Source of the DNA: an uncultured Parabacteroides sp.
GTDB taxonomy: Bacteria; Bacteroidota; Bacteroidia; Bacteroidales; Tannerellaceae
Length of the DNA stretch: 62,562 nt
NCBI GenBank assembly: GCA_949296075.1
Contig: CASFNG010000010.1
Coordinates: 1 to 62,562 of the forward strand
Direction of reading: 5' to 3'
Shown here: one piece after another, positions 26,795 to 34,859 of the stretch
Numbering within the stretch: the first letter of the stretch is position 1
Layout of the letters: every line of letters begins with the position of its first letter
Made by a program: the position numbers and the translations under genes
The notes under the pieces: model-generated
Database searches by the model: none
The model's input: the letters and a program-made list of their open reading frames with translations, nothing else
What the model was told of the DNA's origin: nothing

Positions 26795-27838
26795 TCAGCG
26801 GGATACGCGCCCGGAGGCGTCGCCCGACATGAGTTTCTCCACCTCCTCTACGGTCACTTGGTTGAAGTCGCCGTAGATCGTGTGCTTCAGGCAAGAGGCG
26901 GCCACGGCGAAATCCAGCGCCCGCTGGTCGTCGCCCGGGTAGGAGAGCAGCCCGTAGATCAAGCCACCCATGAACGAGTCGCCACCGCCCACGCGATCCA
27001 CGATGTGGGTGATGTCGTACTCGCGCGACTGGTAGAGCCTTCCGTCGGCGAAAAGCACGCCCTTCCAGGTGTTATGGTTCGCGTTGACGGATCCCCGCAG
27101 CGTGATGATCACTTTCTTGGCGCGGGGGAAACGTTCCATCAGCTGGGCGCAGACGGAGCGGAAAGAGGCGGCGTCCACCTCGCCCCCGGTAGCGGTGGCG
27201 TCGAAACGCTCGGGCTTGATGCCGAACACCTTCTCGGCATCCTCCTCGTTCCCCAAGATGATGTCGGAACCGGCCACCAGCTCCGGCATCACCTCGGCGG
27301 CGGTCTTGCCGTATTTCCAGAGATTCTTCCGGTAGTTCAGGTCGCAAGAGACGGTGATCCCCATCCGGTTCGCCACGCGGATCGCCTCTAAGCAGGTCTC
27401 TGCCGCGCCCTCCGATATGGCAGGGGTGATCCCCGTCCAGTGGAACCATCCGGCGTCGCGGAACACCGCTTCCCAGTCGATCATGCCGGGGCGTACCTCG
27501 GCGATGGAGGAGTGGGCGCGGTCATAGATCACCTTGCTGGCGCGGGCCACGGCTCCCGTCTCCAAGAAATAGATCCCCAAGCGGTCGCCGCCATAGACGA
27601 TCCGTGAGGTGCCCACGCCCTGCTTGCGCAGCTCCATGACGCAGGTGCGGGCGATGTCGTTCTGGGGCAGGCGGGTCACGAACTCGGTCTCGATGCCATA
27701 GTTGGCGAGCGACACGGCTACGTTGGCCTCTCCGCCCCCGAAGGTCGCGTTATATTGGTTGGTTTGGCAGAAGCGCAGGTAATCGGGGGTAGCCAGCCGG
27801 AGCATGATCTCCCCGAAGGTGATGACTTTCTTTTTCAT
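26795..27838 (-). CDS. kdgK: PfkB-family sugar kinase, probably 2-keto-3-deoxygluconate kinase
   Basis: 347 residues, ribokinase fold. The start VITFGEIMLRL, the FGGGEANVAVSLANYG substrate lid region and the C-terminal GGGDSFMGGLIYGLL with its catalytic aspartate are all present. It lies directly upstream of the KDPG aldolase on the same strand, the usual kdgK-eda arrangement, which is the main reason for choosing KDG as substrate over other sugars. It would phosphorylate KDG in the cytoplasm, feeding the aldolase. Its own promoter lies 40-46 bases upstream. Confidence 0.88.
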   Translation of the reverse strand: MKKKVITFGEIMLRLATPDYLRFCQTNQYNATFGGGEANVAVSLANYGIETEFVTRLPQNDIARTCVMELRKQGVGTSRIVYGGDRLGIYFLETGAVARASKVIYDRAHSSIAEVRPGMIDWEAVFRDAGWFHWTGITPAISEGAAETCLEAIRVANRMGITVSCDLNYRKNLWKYGKTAAEVMPELVAGSDIILGNEEDAEKVFGIKPERFDATATGGEVDAASFRSVCAQLMERFPRAKKVIITLRGSVNANHNTWKGVLFADGRLYQSREYDITHIVDRVGGGDSFMGGLIYGLLSYPGDDQRALDFAVAASCLKHTIYGDFNQVTVEEVEKLMSGDASGRVSR

Positions 27839-27876
27839 GGTAATCGTGCTTTTATAAACAGTTGATGATGTTTTCG

Positions 27877-27884
27877 CGAAAATA
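27877..27884 (-). promoter_or_regulatory. -7 box of the kdgK-eda promoter
   Basis: TATTTTCG on the minus strand fits TAnnTTCG, 39 bases before the kdgK start. The -33 region is not distinct. Confidence 0.6.
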
Positions 27885-27931
27885 AGGCTTTCTATTTAAA
27901 GAAAGATGGTGAAGCTTAGAAAAGAGGGTAA

Positions 27932-27969
27932 CAAAAAAGCCCCGACTTTCGTAAGCCGCGGCTTTTTTG
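27932..27969. terminator. Bidirectional terminator after dusB
   Basis: CAAAAAAGCC (27932-27941) and GGCTTTTTTG (27960-27969) form a perfect 10-base inverted repeat with T-runs on both strands. On the minus strand it stops transcripts coming from dusB before the kdgK promoter. Confidence 0.85.
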
Positions 27970-28010
27970 CTTCTCAATGAAACAATCTCACGATTCCCTC
28001 CTTGCAAAGA

Positions 28011-28061
28011 CTTGTTAACCTTAGATCTAAAATACTATGAAAAAAACTCGACGCAAATATA
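28011..28061. repeat. Short dispersed repeat, copy A
   Basis: The block running from CTTGTTAACCTTAGATCT through TACTATGAAAAAAA to GCAAATATA resembles copy B at 32084-32136. GACGCA (28050-28055) and TGCGTC (28077-28082) form an inverted repeat at its right end. Copy A lies after dusB and before a terminator, so it is not a gene leader. Confidence 0.65.
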
Positions 28062-28151
28062 GAGGCTTTTCTCTTATGCGTCAAGAGTTGATCTATCATT
28101 TTTATGTGAAAATAGCTCAATAAAATAATAAATTGATATAAATCAACTCGA

Positions 28152-29141
28152 TTATTCGAGAATTCCGAACTTTTCGGGGATAGAATCCATGATCTCGAAC
28201 AACTCGGCGACGGTCTCCGCCCGGAGCATCGCCACCCGGGTCTGCTTGAAATCGGCGATTCCCTTGAAAAGCGGCGTGGCGGCTAAGTGGCGGCGTATGT
28301 GGAGGATCCCCCGTCGCTCGTCCAGCCGCTCCACGCTCTGGCTCACCTGGCGTTTCAATATGTCGAGATACCAGCGGAAAGGCTCGGGGGGGAGGGGCTC
28401 GCCGGTCTTCATGTAATGCTTCACCTCCCTGAAGATCCAGGGGCGGCCTATGCTTGCCCTGCCGATCATCACGGCATCCACGCCATACTCGTCGAACCGC
28501 CGCTCGCATATCTCGGCGGAGGTCACGTCGCCATTGCCGATGATGGGGATCCGCATCCGGGGGTTGTTTCTCACCTCGCCGATCAAGGTCCAGTCCGCCT
28601 CCCCGGTGTACATCTGCGCCCGGGTGCGCCCGTGGATGGTGAGGGCGGCGATCCCGCAGTCCTGCAACCGCTCGGCTAAGTCGACGATGATCCGGTTATC
28701 CGCGTCCCACCCTAAGCGGGTCTTCACGGTGACGGGGATCCTGACCGCTTTCACCACCTCGCGGGTGATCTCCAACATCAGGGGAATGTTGCGGAGCATA
28801 CCCGCCCCGGCTCCCTTGCCCGCCACCTTCTTCACCGGGCAGCCGAAATTGATGTCGAGGATGTCGGGGCGCGCCTCCTCGCAGATGCGGGCGGCCTCCA
28901 CCATCGAGGCGGTATCTTTCCCGTAGATCTGGATAGCCACGGGGCGCTCGTCGTCAGAGACCTGGAGCTTCTGCTGGGTCTTGTTCACGCTCCGTATGAG
29001 CGCGTCGCTGGATACGAACTCGGTATAGACCATGTCGGCCCCGAAGTGTTTGCACATCAGACGGAAGGAGATGTCCGTCACGTCTTCCATCGGCGCCAGG
29101 AATACCGGGCGCTCGCCTAAATCTATTGAACCAATCTTCAT
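28152..29141 (-). CDS. dusB: tRNA-dihydrouridine synthase
   Basis: 329 residues, flavin-dependent enzyme that reduces uridines in the tRNA D-loop. Motifs: APMEDVTDISFR at the FMN-binding N-terminus, DINFGCPVKKV with the catalytic cysteine, KTRLGWD, TIHGRTRAQMYTG and IPIIGNGDVTS, then GRASIGRPW. Length and the VKKV continuation after the cysteine fit the DusB subgroup. Its promoter is one arm of a palindromic divergent promoter shared with the U32 gene. Copy A of the short repeat follows its stop codon. Confidence 0.95.
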   Translation of the reverse strand: MKIGSIDLGERPVFLAPMEDVTDISFRLMCKHFGADMVYTEFVSSDALIRSVNKTQQKLQVSDDERPVAIQIYGKDTASMVEAARICEEARPDILDINFGCPVKKVAGKGAGAGMLRNIPLMLEITREVVKAVRIPVTVKTRLGWDADNRIIVDLAERLQDCGIAALTIHGRTRAQMYTGEADWTLIGEVRNNPRMRIPIIGNGDVTSAEICERRFDEYGVDAVMIGRASIGRPWIFREVKHYMKTGEPLPPEPFRWYLDILKRQVSQSVERLDERRGILHIRRHLAATPLFKGIADFKQTRVAMLRAETVAELFEIMDSIPEKFGILE

Positions 29142-29169
29142 GCTTTCTGTTTACTTACTAAATGGAGTG

Positions 29170-29202
29170 CGCGAAGGTACCAATATTATTCGTACCTTCG
29201 CG
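29170..29202. promoter_or_regulatory. Palindromic divergent promoter for dusB and the U32 gene
   Basis: CGCGAAGGTAC (29170-29180) and GTACCTTCGCG (29192-29202) are exact inverted copies 11 bases apart. Each arm holds TACCTTCG, a TAnnTTCG -7 box, one for each direction. Starts lie 31 bases left (dusB) and 27 bases right (U32 gene). Confidence 0.75.
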
Positions 29203-29228
29203 AGCGTAATCTTTTAAAATATACTACT

Positions 29229-30488
29229 TTGAGCGAGAAAGACTTTGAGATAATGGCGCCGGTCGGTTCCTACGAATCGTTGATGGCGGCCATCCAGGGA
29301 GGGGCCGATTCCGTCTATTTCGGCATAGAGGGCCTGAATATGCGTGCCCGCTCCTCGAATAATTTCACGACGGAGGATCTGCGTAAGATCGCGGGGATTT
29401 GCCGGGAGCATGGCCTGAAGAGCTACCTGACGGTGAACACGGTGATCTATGGCGAGGACTTGCCCTTGATGCGCGAGATCATCGACGCGGCGAAGGCCGC
29501 CGGTATCTCCGCCATCATCGCCTCCGACGTGGCGGCGATGAGCTACGCCAACCAGATCGGGCAGGAGGTGCATCTCTCCACGCAGCTGAACATATCGAAC
29601 GTGGAGGCGCTGAAGTTCTACGCCCGCTTCGCCGACGTGGTGGTACTGGCCCGCGAATTGAACCTGAAGCAGGTGCACGAGATCTACCGGGAGATCGGGG
29701 AGCGGCGGATCACGGGACCTAAGGGGGAGCTGATACGCATCGAGATGTTCGCTCACGGGGCGCTCTGCATGGCGGTGTCGGGTAAGTGTTATTTGAGCCT
29801 GCACGAGATGAACGCCTCCGCCAACCGAGGGGCTTGTATGCAGGTCTGCCGCCGGGCTTATACCGTGCGCGACAAGGAGAGCCAGATCGAGCTCGACGTG
29901 GACAACCAGTATATCATGTCGCCGAAAGACCTGAAGACGATCCATTTCATGAATAAGATGATGGACGCGGGCGTGCGCGTCTTCAAGATCGAGGGGCGTG
30001 CCCGGGGGCCTGAGTACGTGCGCATCGTCACCGAATGTTACAAGGAGGCGGTACGGGCGTATTGCGACGGCTCGTATGGCGAGGAGAAGATCGCCGCTTG
30101 GGACGAGCGCCTGCGGATGGTCTTCAACCGAGGCTTCTGGGATGGCTATTACTTGGGGCAGCGGTTGGGCGAATGGAGCAGCAAGTATGGCTCGGGCGCT
30201 ACCCGCAAGAAGGTGTATGTGGCGAAGGGGATCAAGTATTTCAGCGGGCTTGGCGTGGCGGAGTTCGAGATGGAGTCCGGCTCTCTGCGCGTGGGCGATG
30301 AGATCCTTATCACGGGGCCTACCACGGGGGCGGTGATGCAGACCGTGGAGGAGATCCGGGTGGATTTGAAACCGGTGGAGCAGACCGTGAAAGGGGAGCG
30401 TTTCTCGATCAAGGTGAACGAGAAGATCCGCCCTTCCGATCGCTTGTATAAGATGGAAAAGGTACAACTCGAAAAAGAATTCGTATGA
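29229..30488 (+). CDS. Peptidase U32-family protein (RlhA/TrhP-like RNA hydroxylase group)
   Basis: 419 residues. U32 family members once called collagenases include RlhA (23S rRNA cytidine hydroxylation) and TrhP (tRNA uridine hydroxylation). Visible marks: MAPVGSYESLMAAIQGGADSV-type N-terminus, VHLSTQLNISN, and a cysteine cluster in ALCMAVSGKCYLS and RGACMQVCRR that may bind an iron-sulfur cluster. The likely start is TTG 29229, 27 bases from the promoter; ATG 29253 would cut into the first strand. It overlaps the next gene by four bases (ATGA). An RNA-modifying role fits the dusB neighbour, but protease activity is not excluded. Confidence 0.87.
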   Translation: MSEKDFEIMAPVGSYESLMAAIQGGADSVYFGIEGLNMRARSSNNFTTEDLRKIAGICREHGLKSYLTVNTVIYGEDLPLMREIIDAAKAAGISAIIASDVAAMSYANQIGQEVHLSTQLNISNVEALKFYARFADVVVLARELNLKQVHEIYREIGERRITGPKGELIRIEMFAHGALCMAVSGKCYLSLHEMNASANRGACMQVCRRAYTVRDKESQIELDVDNQYIMSPKDLKTIHFMNKMMDAGVRVFKIEGRARGPEYVRIVTECYKEAVRAYCDGSYGEEKIAAWDERLRMVFNRGFWDGYYLGQRLGEWSSKYGSGATRKKVYVAKGIKYFSGLGVAEFEMESGSLRVGDEILITGPTTGAVMQTVEEIRVDLKPVEQTVKGERFSIKVNEKIRPSDRLYKMEKVQLEKEFV

Positions 30489-30901
30489 GAAAAAAGTATA
30501 TCTTTGAGCTGACCGATAAGGTTCGCGACTATGAATGTGATTTGCAGGGGGTGGTGAACAACTCCAATTACCAGCATTATATGGAGCATACGAGGCATGA
30601 GTTCCTGGAGTCTTTGGGAGAGAATTTCGGGGCGATGCACGAGCAGGGCATCGACGCTTTCGTGGCTCGGGTGGATATTCGCTTCAAGAATTCCCTACGG
30701 AGCGGCGATCGGTATATCTCGTGCCTCAACGCCTATAAAAAGGGGGTGAAGTTGGTGTGCGAGCAAGACATCTATCGGGAGTCTGATGGCGTGTTGGCCG
30801 CTACCGGTGTCGTGGAGTCGGTGATCGTGGCGCACGGGAAACTGACAAAGGGGGAGTATTTCGATGAGATGCTGAAGAAGATAAAACCCTCGGAAACGTA
30901 G
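30485..30901 (+). CDS. Hotdog-fold acyl-CoA thioesterase (YbgC/4-hydroxybenzoyl-CoA type)
   Basis: 138 residues. The motif VRDYECDLQGVVNNSNYQHY near 13-32 is the active-site signature of the YbgC-like thioesterases, with aspartate 19 as the likely catalytic residue; ARVDIRFKNSLRSGD is the second conserved block. It hydrolyses acyl-CoA or acyl-ACP thioesters in the cytoplasm. The start overlaps the stop of the U32 gene (ATGA), so translation is coupled. It is followed after 27 bases by dprA. The acyl chain used is unknown. Confidence 0.9.
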   Translation: MRKKYIFELTDKVRDYECDLQGVVNNSNYQHYMEHTRHEFLESLGENFGAMHEQGIDAFVARVDIRFKNSLRSGDRYISCLNAYKKGVKLVCEQDIYRESDGVLAATGVVESVIVAHGKLTKGEYFDEMLKKIKPSET

Positions 30902-30928
30902 GAATAGAAGAAATTAACCGAATAATAG

Positions 30929-32047
30929 ATGAAAGACACACAGATTTACCAAATTGGCTTGACTATGATTAATGGGGTGGGCGACGTGCTTGCCCGCCAT
31001 TTGCTGGATGCCTTGGGCGACGCGGAGGCGGTCTTTACGGAGAAAAACCGGCTGCTTGAGAAGATCCCGGGCATAGGAGATACCTTGATCGCGGAGATCA
31101 AGCGTCCCGAGGTGCTCCAACGGGCGGAGAAAGAATGGGCGTTCGCCGAGAAAAACGGGATCGCCCTTCATTTCCTGACCGACCCGGATTATCCGAAACG
31201 ACTGAGGGAATGCCCGGATGCCCCGGTCTTGTTTTATTTCAAGGGAGATACGGATCTGAACGCTGCCCGTGTCGTTAGCGTGGTAGGTACGCGAAGGGCT
31301 TCCGGATATGGGCAGGAACTGACCGAGTGCCTGTTGCGGGATTTGTCGGTTCGCTTCCCGGATGTCTTGGTGGTGAGCGGCTTGGCTTACGGGATCGATG
31401 TATGCGCTCACCGGAACGCTTTACGGTATCAGTTGCCTACGGTGGGCGTCCTGGCGCATGGGCTCGACCGGATTTATCCGGCCGTGCACCGGCAGACGGC
31501 GGTGGAGATGCTGGCGCGTGGAGGGTTACTTACCGACTTTCCCAGCGGGACGAACCCGGATCGGCAGAATTTCATCCGGAGGAACCGGATCGTGGCGGGG
31601 CTGGCTGACGCGACCGTTGTCGTGGAGTCGGCGGAGAAGGGGGGATCCCTGATCACGGCGGACATCGCCTTCTCGTACGGACGCGACGTATATACCTTCC
31701 CCGGACGGGTGACGGATGAGCGATCGAGGGGCTGCAACGAGTTGATCCGGCGGAATAAGGCGGGCCTGATTACCTGTGCGGACGACCTGATCCAGGCGTT
31801 GCGTTGGGATGTCGTCTCGCGGGAATCCGCGCTTCCGGCGCAGACGCAGTTGCTTTTCCCCGAGAACGAGGAGGGAGCCCGTGTGTTGGCTTTTCTGGAA
31901 GGACGGAAAGACGCGCATATCAACGAGCTCGCTATCGAGCTGAACCTGCCGGTACATCAGTTGTCGTCGTTGTTGTTTGAGCTGGAGATGGACGGGAAGA
32001 TCAAGTCCATGCCGGGAAGTGTCTATAAGCGGATGGAACCCCTATAA
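30929..32047 (+). CDS. dprA: DNA-processing protein DprA
   Basis: 372 residues. DprA binds incoming single-stranded DNA and loads RecA during transformation. The order of parts is N-terminal helix-hairpin-helix region (IPGIGDTLIAEIKRPEV), Rossmann-like DprA core (VVGTRRASGYGQ, VVSGLAYGIDVCAHRNAL, AHGLDRIYP, FPSGTNPDRQNFIRRNRI, ESAEKGGSLITA) and a C-terminal winged helix (HQLSSLLFELEMDGKIKSMPG). It is the third gene after the dusB/U32 promoter. No other competence genes are in the window. Confidence 0.96.
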   Translation: MKDTQIYQIGLTMINGVGDVLARHLLDALGDAEAVFTEKNRLLEKIPGIGDTLIAEIKRPEVLQRAEKEWAFAEKNGIALHFLTDPDYPKRLRECPDAPVLFYFKGDTDLNAARVVSVVGTRRASGYGQELTECLLRDLSVRFPDVLVVSGLAYGIDVCAHRNALRYQLPTVGVLAHGLDRIYPAVHRQTAVEMLARGGLLTDFPSGTNPDRQNFIRRNRIVAGLADATVVVESAEKGGSLITADIAFSYGRDVYTFPGRVTDERSRGCNELIRRNKAGLITCADDLIQALRWDVVSRESALPAQTQLLFPENEEGARVLAFLEGRKDAHINELAIELNLPVHQLSSLLFELEMDGKIKSMPGSVYKRMEPL

Positions 32048-32083
32048 ACAATTAAAGCCTGTCTCCCGACAAGCCCTAATCAA

Positions 32084-32168
32084 CTTTGTTAACCTTAAAT
32101 CTAATACTATTATGAAAAAACCACAGTGCAAATATACGGCCGTGGAACGCTTTTGTCAATAGTATTAG
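32084..32168. repeat. Short dispersed repeat, copy B, with perfect inverted ends
   Basis: The block 32084-32136 (CTTTGTTAACCTTAAATCT, then ACTATTATGAAAAAACC, then GCAAATATA) resembles copy A at 28011-28061. CTAATACTATT (32101-32111) and AATAGTATTAG (32158-32168) form a perfect 11-base inverted repeat around the right half. It lies between two convergent genes, so it is not anyone's leader. GCAAATATA read backwards contains a TATATTTG -7-like box. Confidence 0.68.
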
Positions 32169-32247
32169 GTGCAATTTATGTTAAACAACATGATTCTTTA
32201 GCAAAAGAACCTGTATTTTCTCCTTTTTTCGCTGTTCTTTCATTCAA

Positions 32248-32943
32248 TCACAGGTAGCGCTCGCGCAAGATCCGGCTCAATCGGGCCACACCCTCCGAGG
32301 CTCCCGTCCGGATATGCTCGATGTCGTCGCGATAGGTGCGTACCTCTTTCGGGTCGATCAGGAAGATCGGCTGGCCATTCCGCACGTAGTTCAGCAATCC
32401 CGCCGCGGGATAGACGTTGAGCGAGGTCCCTATGATCACGAAGATGTCGCAACTCTCCACTAACTTGATGGCCGGCTCGATTTTCGGTACCGGCTCGCCG
32501 AACCATACCACGAACGGACGTAGCTGGTTGCCGTGCGGATCCTTGTCGCCGAGGTGGATGTCCGGATGATCGGGTGAGAGGTCGTACGTCGTGTTCAGGT
32601 CCTTCACCGAGCAAGCCTTCATCAGCTCACCATGCAAATGGATCACGTAACCGCTGCCTGCCCGCTCGTGAAGGTCATCGATGTTCTGGGTAATGATCCG
32701 CACGTCGAAGTCCTTCTCTAAGTCCGCCAAGCCAAGATGCCCGGCGTTAGGCTTCGTCCCCAGCAATTCCCGACGGCGCTGGTTGTAGAAGTCGAGCACC
32801 AACTCCGGGTTGGCGGCGAATCCTTCCGGTGTCGCCACGTCCTCTACCCGGTATTTCTCCCACAGGCCATCCGAGTCGCGGAAGGTAGAGATCCCGCTCT
32901 CCGCGCTCATTCCCGCTCCGGTCAGTATGACTACTTTTTCCAT
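32248..32943 (-). CDS. cobB: NAD-dependent protein deacylase (sirtuin) without zinc-binding cysteines
   Basis: 231 residues. The NAD-binding motifs GAGMSAESGISTFR (9-22), TQNIDDLHERAGS and the catalytic histidine (His104 in HLHGE) are intact, as is IIGTSLNVYPAAG. Tyr53 and Arg56 in DFYNQRRR match the pair that gives Sirt5/CobB enzymes their succinyl/malonyl-lysine preference. Only two cysteines exist in the protein, and the usual four-cysteine zinc site between the histidine and PFVVWFGEPVP is gone. The gene has its own promoter and, rare for this phylum, a perfect AGGAGG ribosome-binding site. It converges with dprA. Confidence 0.92.
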   Translation of the reverse strand: MEKVVILTGAGMSAESGISTFRDSDGLWEKYRVEDVATPEGFAANPELVLDFYNQRRRELLGTKPNAGHLGLADLEKDFDVRIITQNIDDLHERAGSGYVIHLHGELMKACSVKDLNTTYDLSPDHPDIHLGDKDPHGNQLRPFVVWFGEPVPKIEPAIKLVESCDIFVIIGTSLNVYPAAGLLNYVRNGQPIFLIDPKEVRTYRDDIEHIRTGASEGVARLSRILRERYL

Positions 32944-32946
32944 AAA

Positions 32947-32980
32947 TCCTCCTTTTTAATTAGATGAGTAACCGAAGATA
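32947..32980 (-). promoter_or_regulatory. cobB promoter and Shine-Dalgarno site
   Basis: On the minus strand TATCTTCG (32973-32980) is the -7 box, and AAGGAGGA (about 32946-32953) ends four or five bases before the ATG. A strong Shine-Dalgarno sequence is unusual in Bacteroidota, where most genes in this window have none. Confidence 0.72.
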
Positions 32981-32991
32981 GTGAAAAAAAC

Positions 32992-34188
32992 TCACTCGAT
33001 CGCGCTGATCTGGGCGAAAAGTTCCACCATGCAGGCGTTGTCGAGCAGCCATTTGTGCTCTTTTGCCCTCATCCCCGTCCAATCGCTGCCGAGAAAGCCG
33101 TTCGCGTCGCGGGTATGCTCCCATGCATAGCGGGCGTTCCTCGCCATGACGCGGATAAATTCCGGATCCTTATCCACCTCATAGAGCGCCACCAACCCCC
33201 GGAGCAGGATCACGTTGAACCACGGGCTCGCCGTGTAGAAGCGAGCCTTCGTGCCGTCCACCCCGGTCTTTACCTCGGTGAAACGGTGGAAAGCGCCCTT
33301 CGCTGTCTCCCGGGCGTCATCCAAGTAGCCGGTATCGCCCGACTGGAGGTAGAGCAACACGCCCGCCTGTATCATCTGCCCGCTGTTGTAGGTGTATTTC
33401 GCCTTGTCCACGCTGCCGTCGAGCCGCACGTTATCCCAATAGACCCCATCTTCCGGATCCCGTAGATGCTCTTTCGTCCAGGCATACGTCTCCTTCGCCC
33501 GATCCAAGTAACGCTTCTCCCCGGTCAACGCGTACAGCTTCATTCCCAATACGGCGGCAGGGGCGTTGGAGCAGGTGTTCTTGGAGCTCCGTTTCTGCTC
33601 GCACCAATAGATGCCCCCGTCCAGCGTATCGTCCCATCCGCTGTAAATATACGTGTAAAGCCGCTTCGCCTTGTCGAGGTAACGCTCGTCGCGGGTCAAG
33701 GCATACAGCTCGCAAAAGTCGATCGCTAACCAGTCGTTGTCGTCGTAGAAGCGGTCGCTCTCCCCATTGAAGGTCGGGTAGCTCTGGTAGCACGCCGGTT
33801 CCCGCAGCTCGTCCCAGTACAGTTCCAGCCCGGGCAAGATCCGTTCCTCAAGGATCCGGCGGTAACGCTCGTCGCCCGTCGCCCGGTAAAGCGCGATGCC
33901 CCCGGAGAGCATCCCCGAGTAGGGCCAGAGGAAAGAGACCTCCTGCTCCCGCGCCTGTTCGGAACCCTCGGCGAGGTACGTCACCTTGTTTTCCGGATTG
34001 GCGGGATAGGTCTCCATCAGCAACCCATATTTCTCCACGTTATATTTATCAAGGATATGCGCGAACATGGAATCCGCTATGGCGAGATCCTGACCCGCTC
34101 CCGGCTTCGCCTCCTTCGCCGGTCCCGCGCAAGCCAGGCACCCCAGCAAGCAGCCGCAAAGGAGCGGTAAGATGTTTCTTGATTTCAT
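32992..34188 (-). CDS. GH76 family endo-alpha-1,6-mannanase-like lipoprotein
   Basis: 398 residues with a lipoprotein signal rich in cysteine (LLGCLACAG). The (alpha/alpha)6 barrel carries the GH76 catalytic aspartate pair in FYDDNDWLAIDFCELY near 150-165, and later YTYIYSGWDDTLDGGIYW and TYNSGQMIQAGVLLY. GH76 enzymes cut the alpha-1,6-mannan backbone of yeast and related mannans. It is monocistronic; a near-consensus -7 box TTCCTTCG lies at 34223-34230 (minus). With the GH92 gene 7 kb away, it points to alpha-mannan use. It borders the AT-rich island on the right. Confidence 0.92.
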   Translation of the reverse strand: MKSRNILPLLCGCLLGCLACAGPAKEAKPGAGQDLAIADSMFAHILDKYNVEKYGLLMETYPANPENKVTYLAEGSEQAREQEVSFLWPYSGMLSGGIALYRATGDERYRRILEERILPGLELYWDELREPACYQSYPTFNGESDRFYDDNDWLAIDFCELYALTRDERYLDKAKRLYTYIYSGWDDTLDGGIYWCEQKRSSKNTCSNAPAAVLGMKLYALTGEKRYLDRAKETYAWTKEHLRDPEDGVYWDNVRLDGSVDKAKYTYNSGQMIQAGVLLYLQSGDTGYLDDARETAKGAFHRFTEVKTGVDGTKARFYTASPWFNVILLRGLVALYEVDKDPEFIRVMARNARYAWEHTRDANGFLGSDWTGMRAKEHKWLLDNACMVELFAQISAIE

Positions 34189-34281
34189 GCGTTTAAATTT
34201 GATAGGTTTTTCTACAACATCGCGAAGGAACGATTAATTTCTGGTATCTCGCCTTGTTTCTCGATTTTCTTGCGGATGTTT

Positions 34282-34300
34282 CTTGAAAAAGTTTTTCAAG
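34282..34300. other. Perfect 9-base palindrome at the left edge of the island
   Basis: CTTGAAAAA (34282-34290) and TTTTTCAAG (34292-34300) are separated by one base. It may be an operator or a terminator relic; function unknown. Confidence 0.55.
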
Positions 34301-34337
34301 TACTTAGGAAAAGGTCGTCATGAAAAAGGAGAATCGC

Positions 34338-34353
34338 TGAAGTCGCTGTTCAC
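34338..34353. repeat. Left copy of the 16-base direct repeat bounding the island
   Basis: TGAAGTCGCTGTTCAC is identical to 36983-36998. The flanking bases differ on both sides. The 2.6 kb between the copies are clearly AT-richer than the surrounding genes. Confidence 0.85.
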
Positions 34354-34414
34354 ACCGGCACACGGCTCTTTCATTTAAGACAGAGTTAATGACAGGACCA
34401 ATGATGTTTAAAGA

Positions 34415-34448
34415 TTTGATGAACAATCGAATAAAAAGTGTAACTTTG
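34415..34448 (+). promoter_or_regulatory. Promoter of the truncated nuclease gene
   Basis: TTTG (34415-34418), a 22-base spacer and TAACTTTG (34441-34448) fit the Bacteroidota promoter with a spacer one base over the usual range. The start codon follows 20 bases later. Confidence 0.72.
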
Positions 34449-34468
34449 TAAACACGTCAAAAACGATT

Positions 34469-34843
34469 ATGGCTAAAAATACAGATAAACAAGCGATTGG
34501 GAACTTGGCAGATAACTTCGGTGGTTATGCGGTGTTGTTTCGTAAAATCAAGCGACGGGTATTTGAGTTGAAAGATACGGAGTTCATACCGGAATATATC
34601 GGTAAACTGAACTTTTATTGTTCCGCGGTGGATGACATCCTTTGCCGGGAGGGGGATAACCGAACCATCGGATTGCTACTTTGTAAGAGCAAAGACCGCA
34701 TCAAGGCTGAATATGCTTTGCGTGACATTCAGAAACCAATAGGCATATCCGACTACGAATTGGGGCAAGCCTTGCCGAAAGATTTCCGTGGCAGTTTGCT
34801 TACGATTGAGGAAATCGAAAAAGAGTTGGAATCTAATAGCTAA
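34469..34843 (+). pseudogene. Truncated YhcG/DUF1016-type PD-(D/E)XK nuclease (C-terminal part)
   Basis: 124 residues. From about residue 28 the protein matches the C-terminal end of YhcG-like nucleases: FELKDTEFIPEYIGKLNFY, TIGLLLCKSKDRIKAEYAL, RDIQKPIGISDYELGQALP and LLTIEEIEKELE. Full-length relatives are about 340-380 residues. The ExK half of the catalytic site (ELK) remains, but the preceding aspartate strand and the whole N-terminal domain are missing and replaced by about 27 unrelated residues. It has its own promoter and is followed after 16 bases by a TonB receptor gene. It is most likely a relic, although a short expressed protein is possible. Confidence 0.75.
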
Positions 34844-34859
34844 TAAACAGAACCAAAAG

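Larger units (their letters stand above)
27839..28151. other. Intergenic region between kdgK and dusB
   Basis: No gene. It holds the kdgK promoter, a strong terminator, and copy A of a short repeat (28011-28061) described separately. GAGTTGAT (28085-28092) and ATCAACTC (28142-28149) form an inverted repeat just after the dusB stop on the minus strand. Confidence 0.6.

Noticed and set aside
34440-34449. GTAACTTTGT, similar to the short core used by CTnDOT-type integrating elements
   Set aside because: It coincides with a normal -7 box; no integrase gene and no second copy at the other end of the island.
34788-34859. Upstream start of the TonB receptor
   Set aside because: Overlaps the nuclease relic and moves the signal peptide away from the N-terminus.
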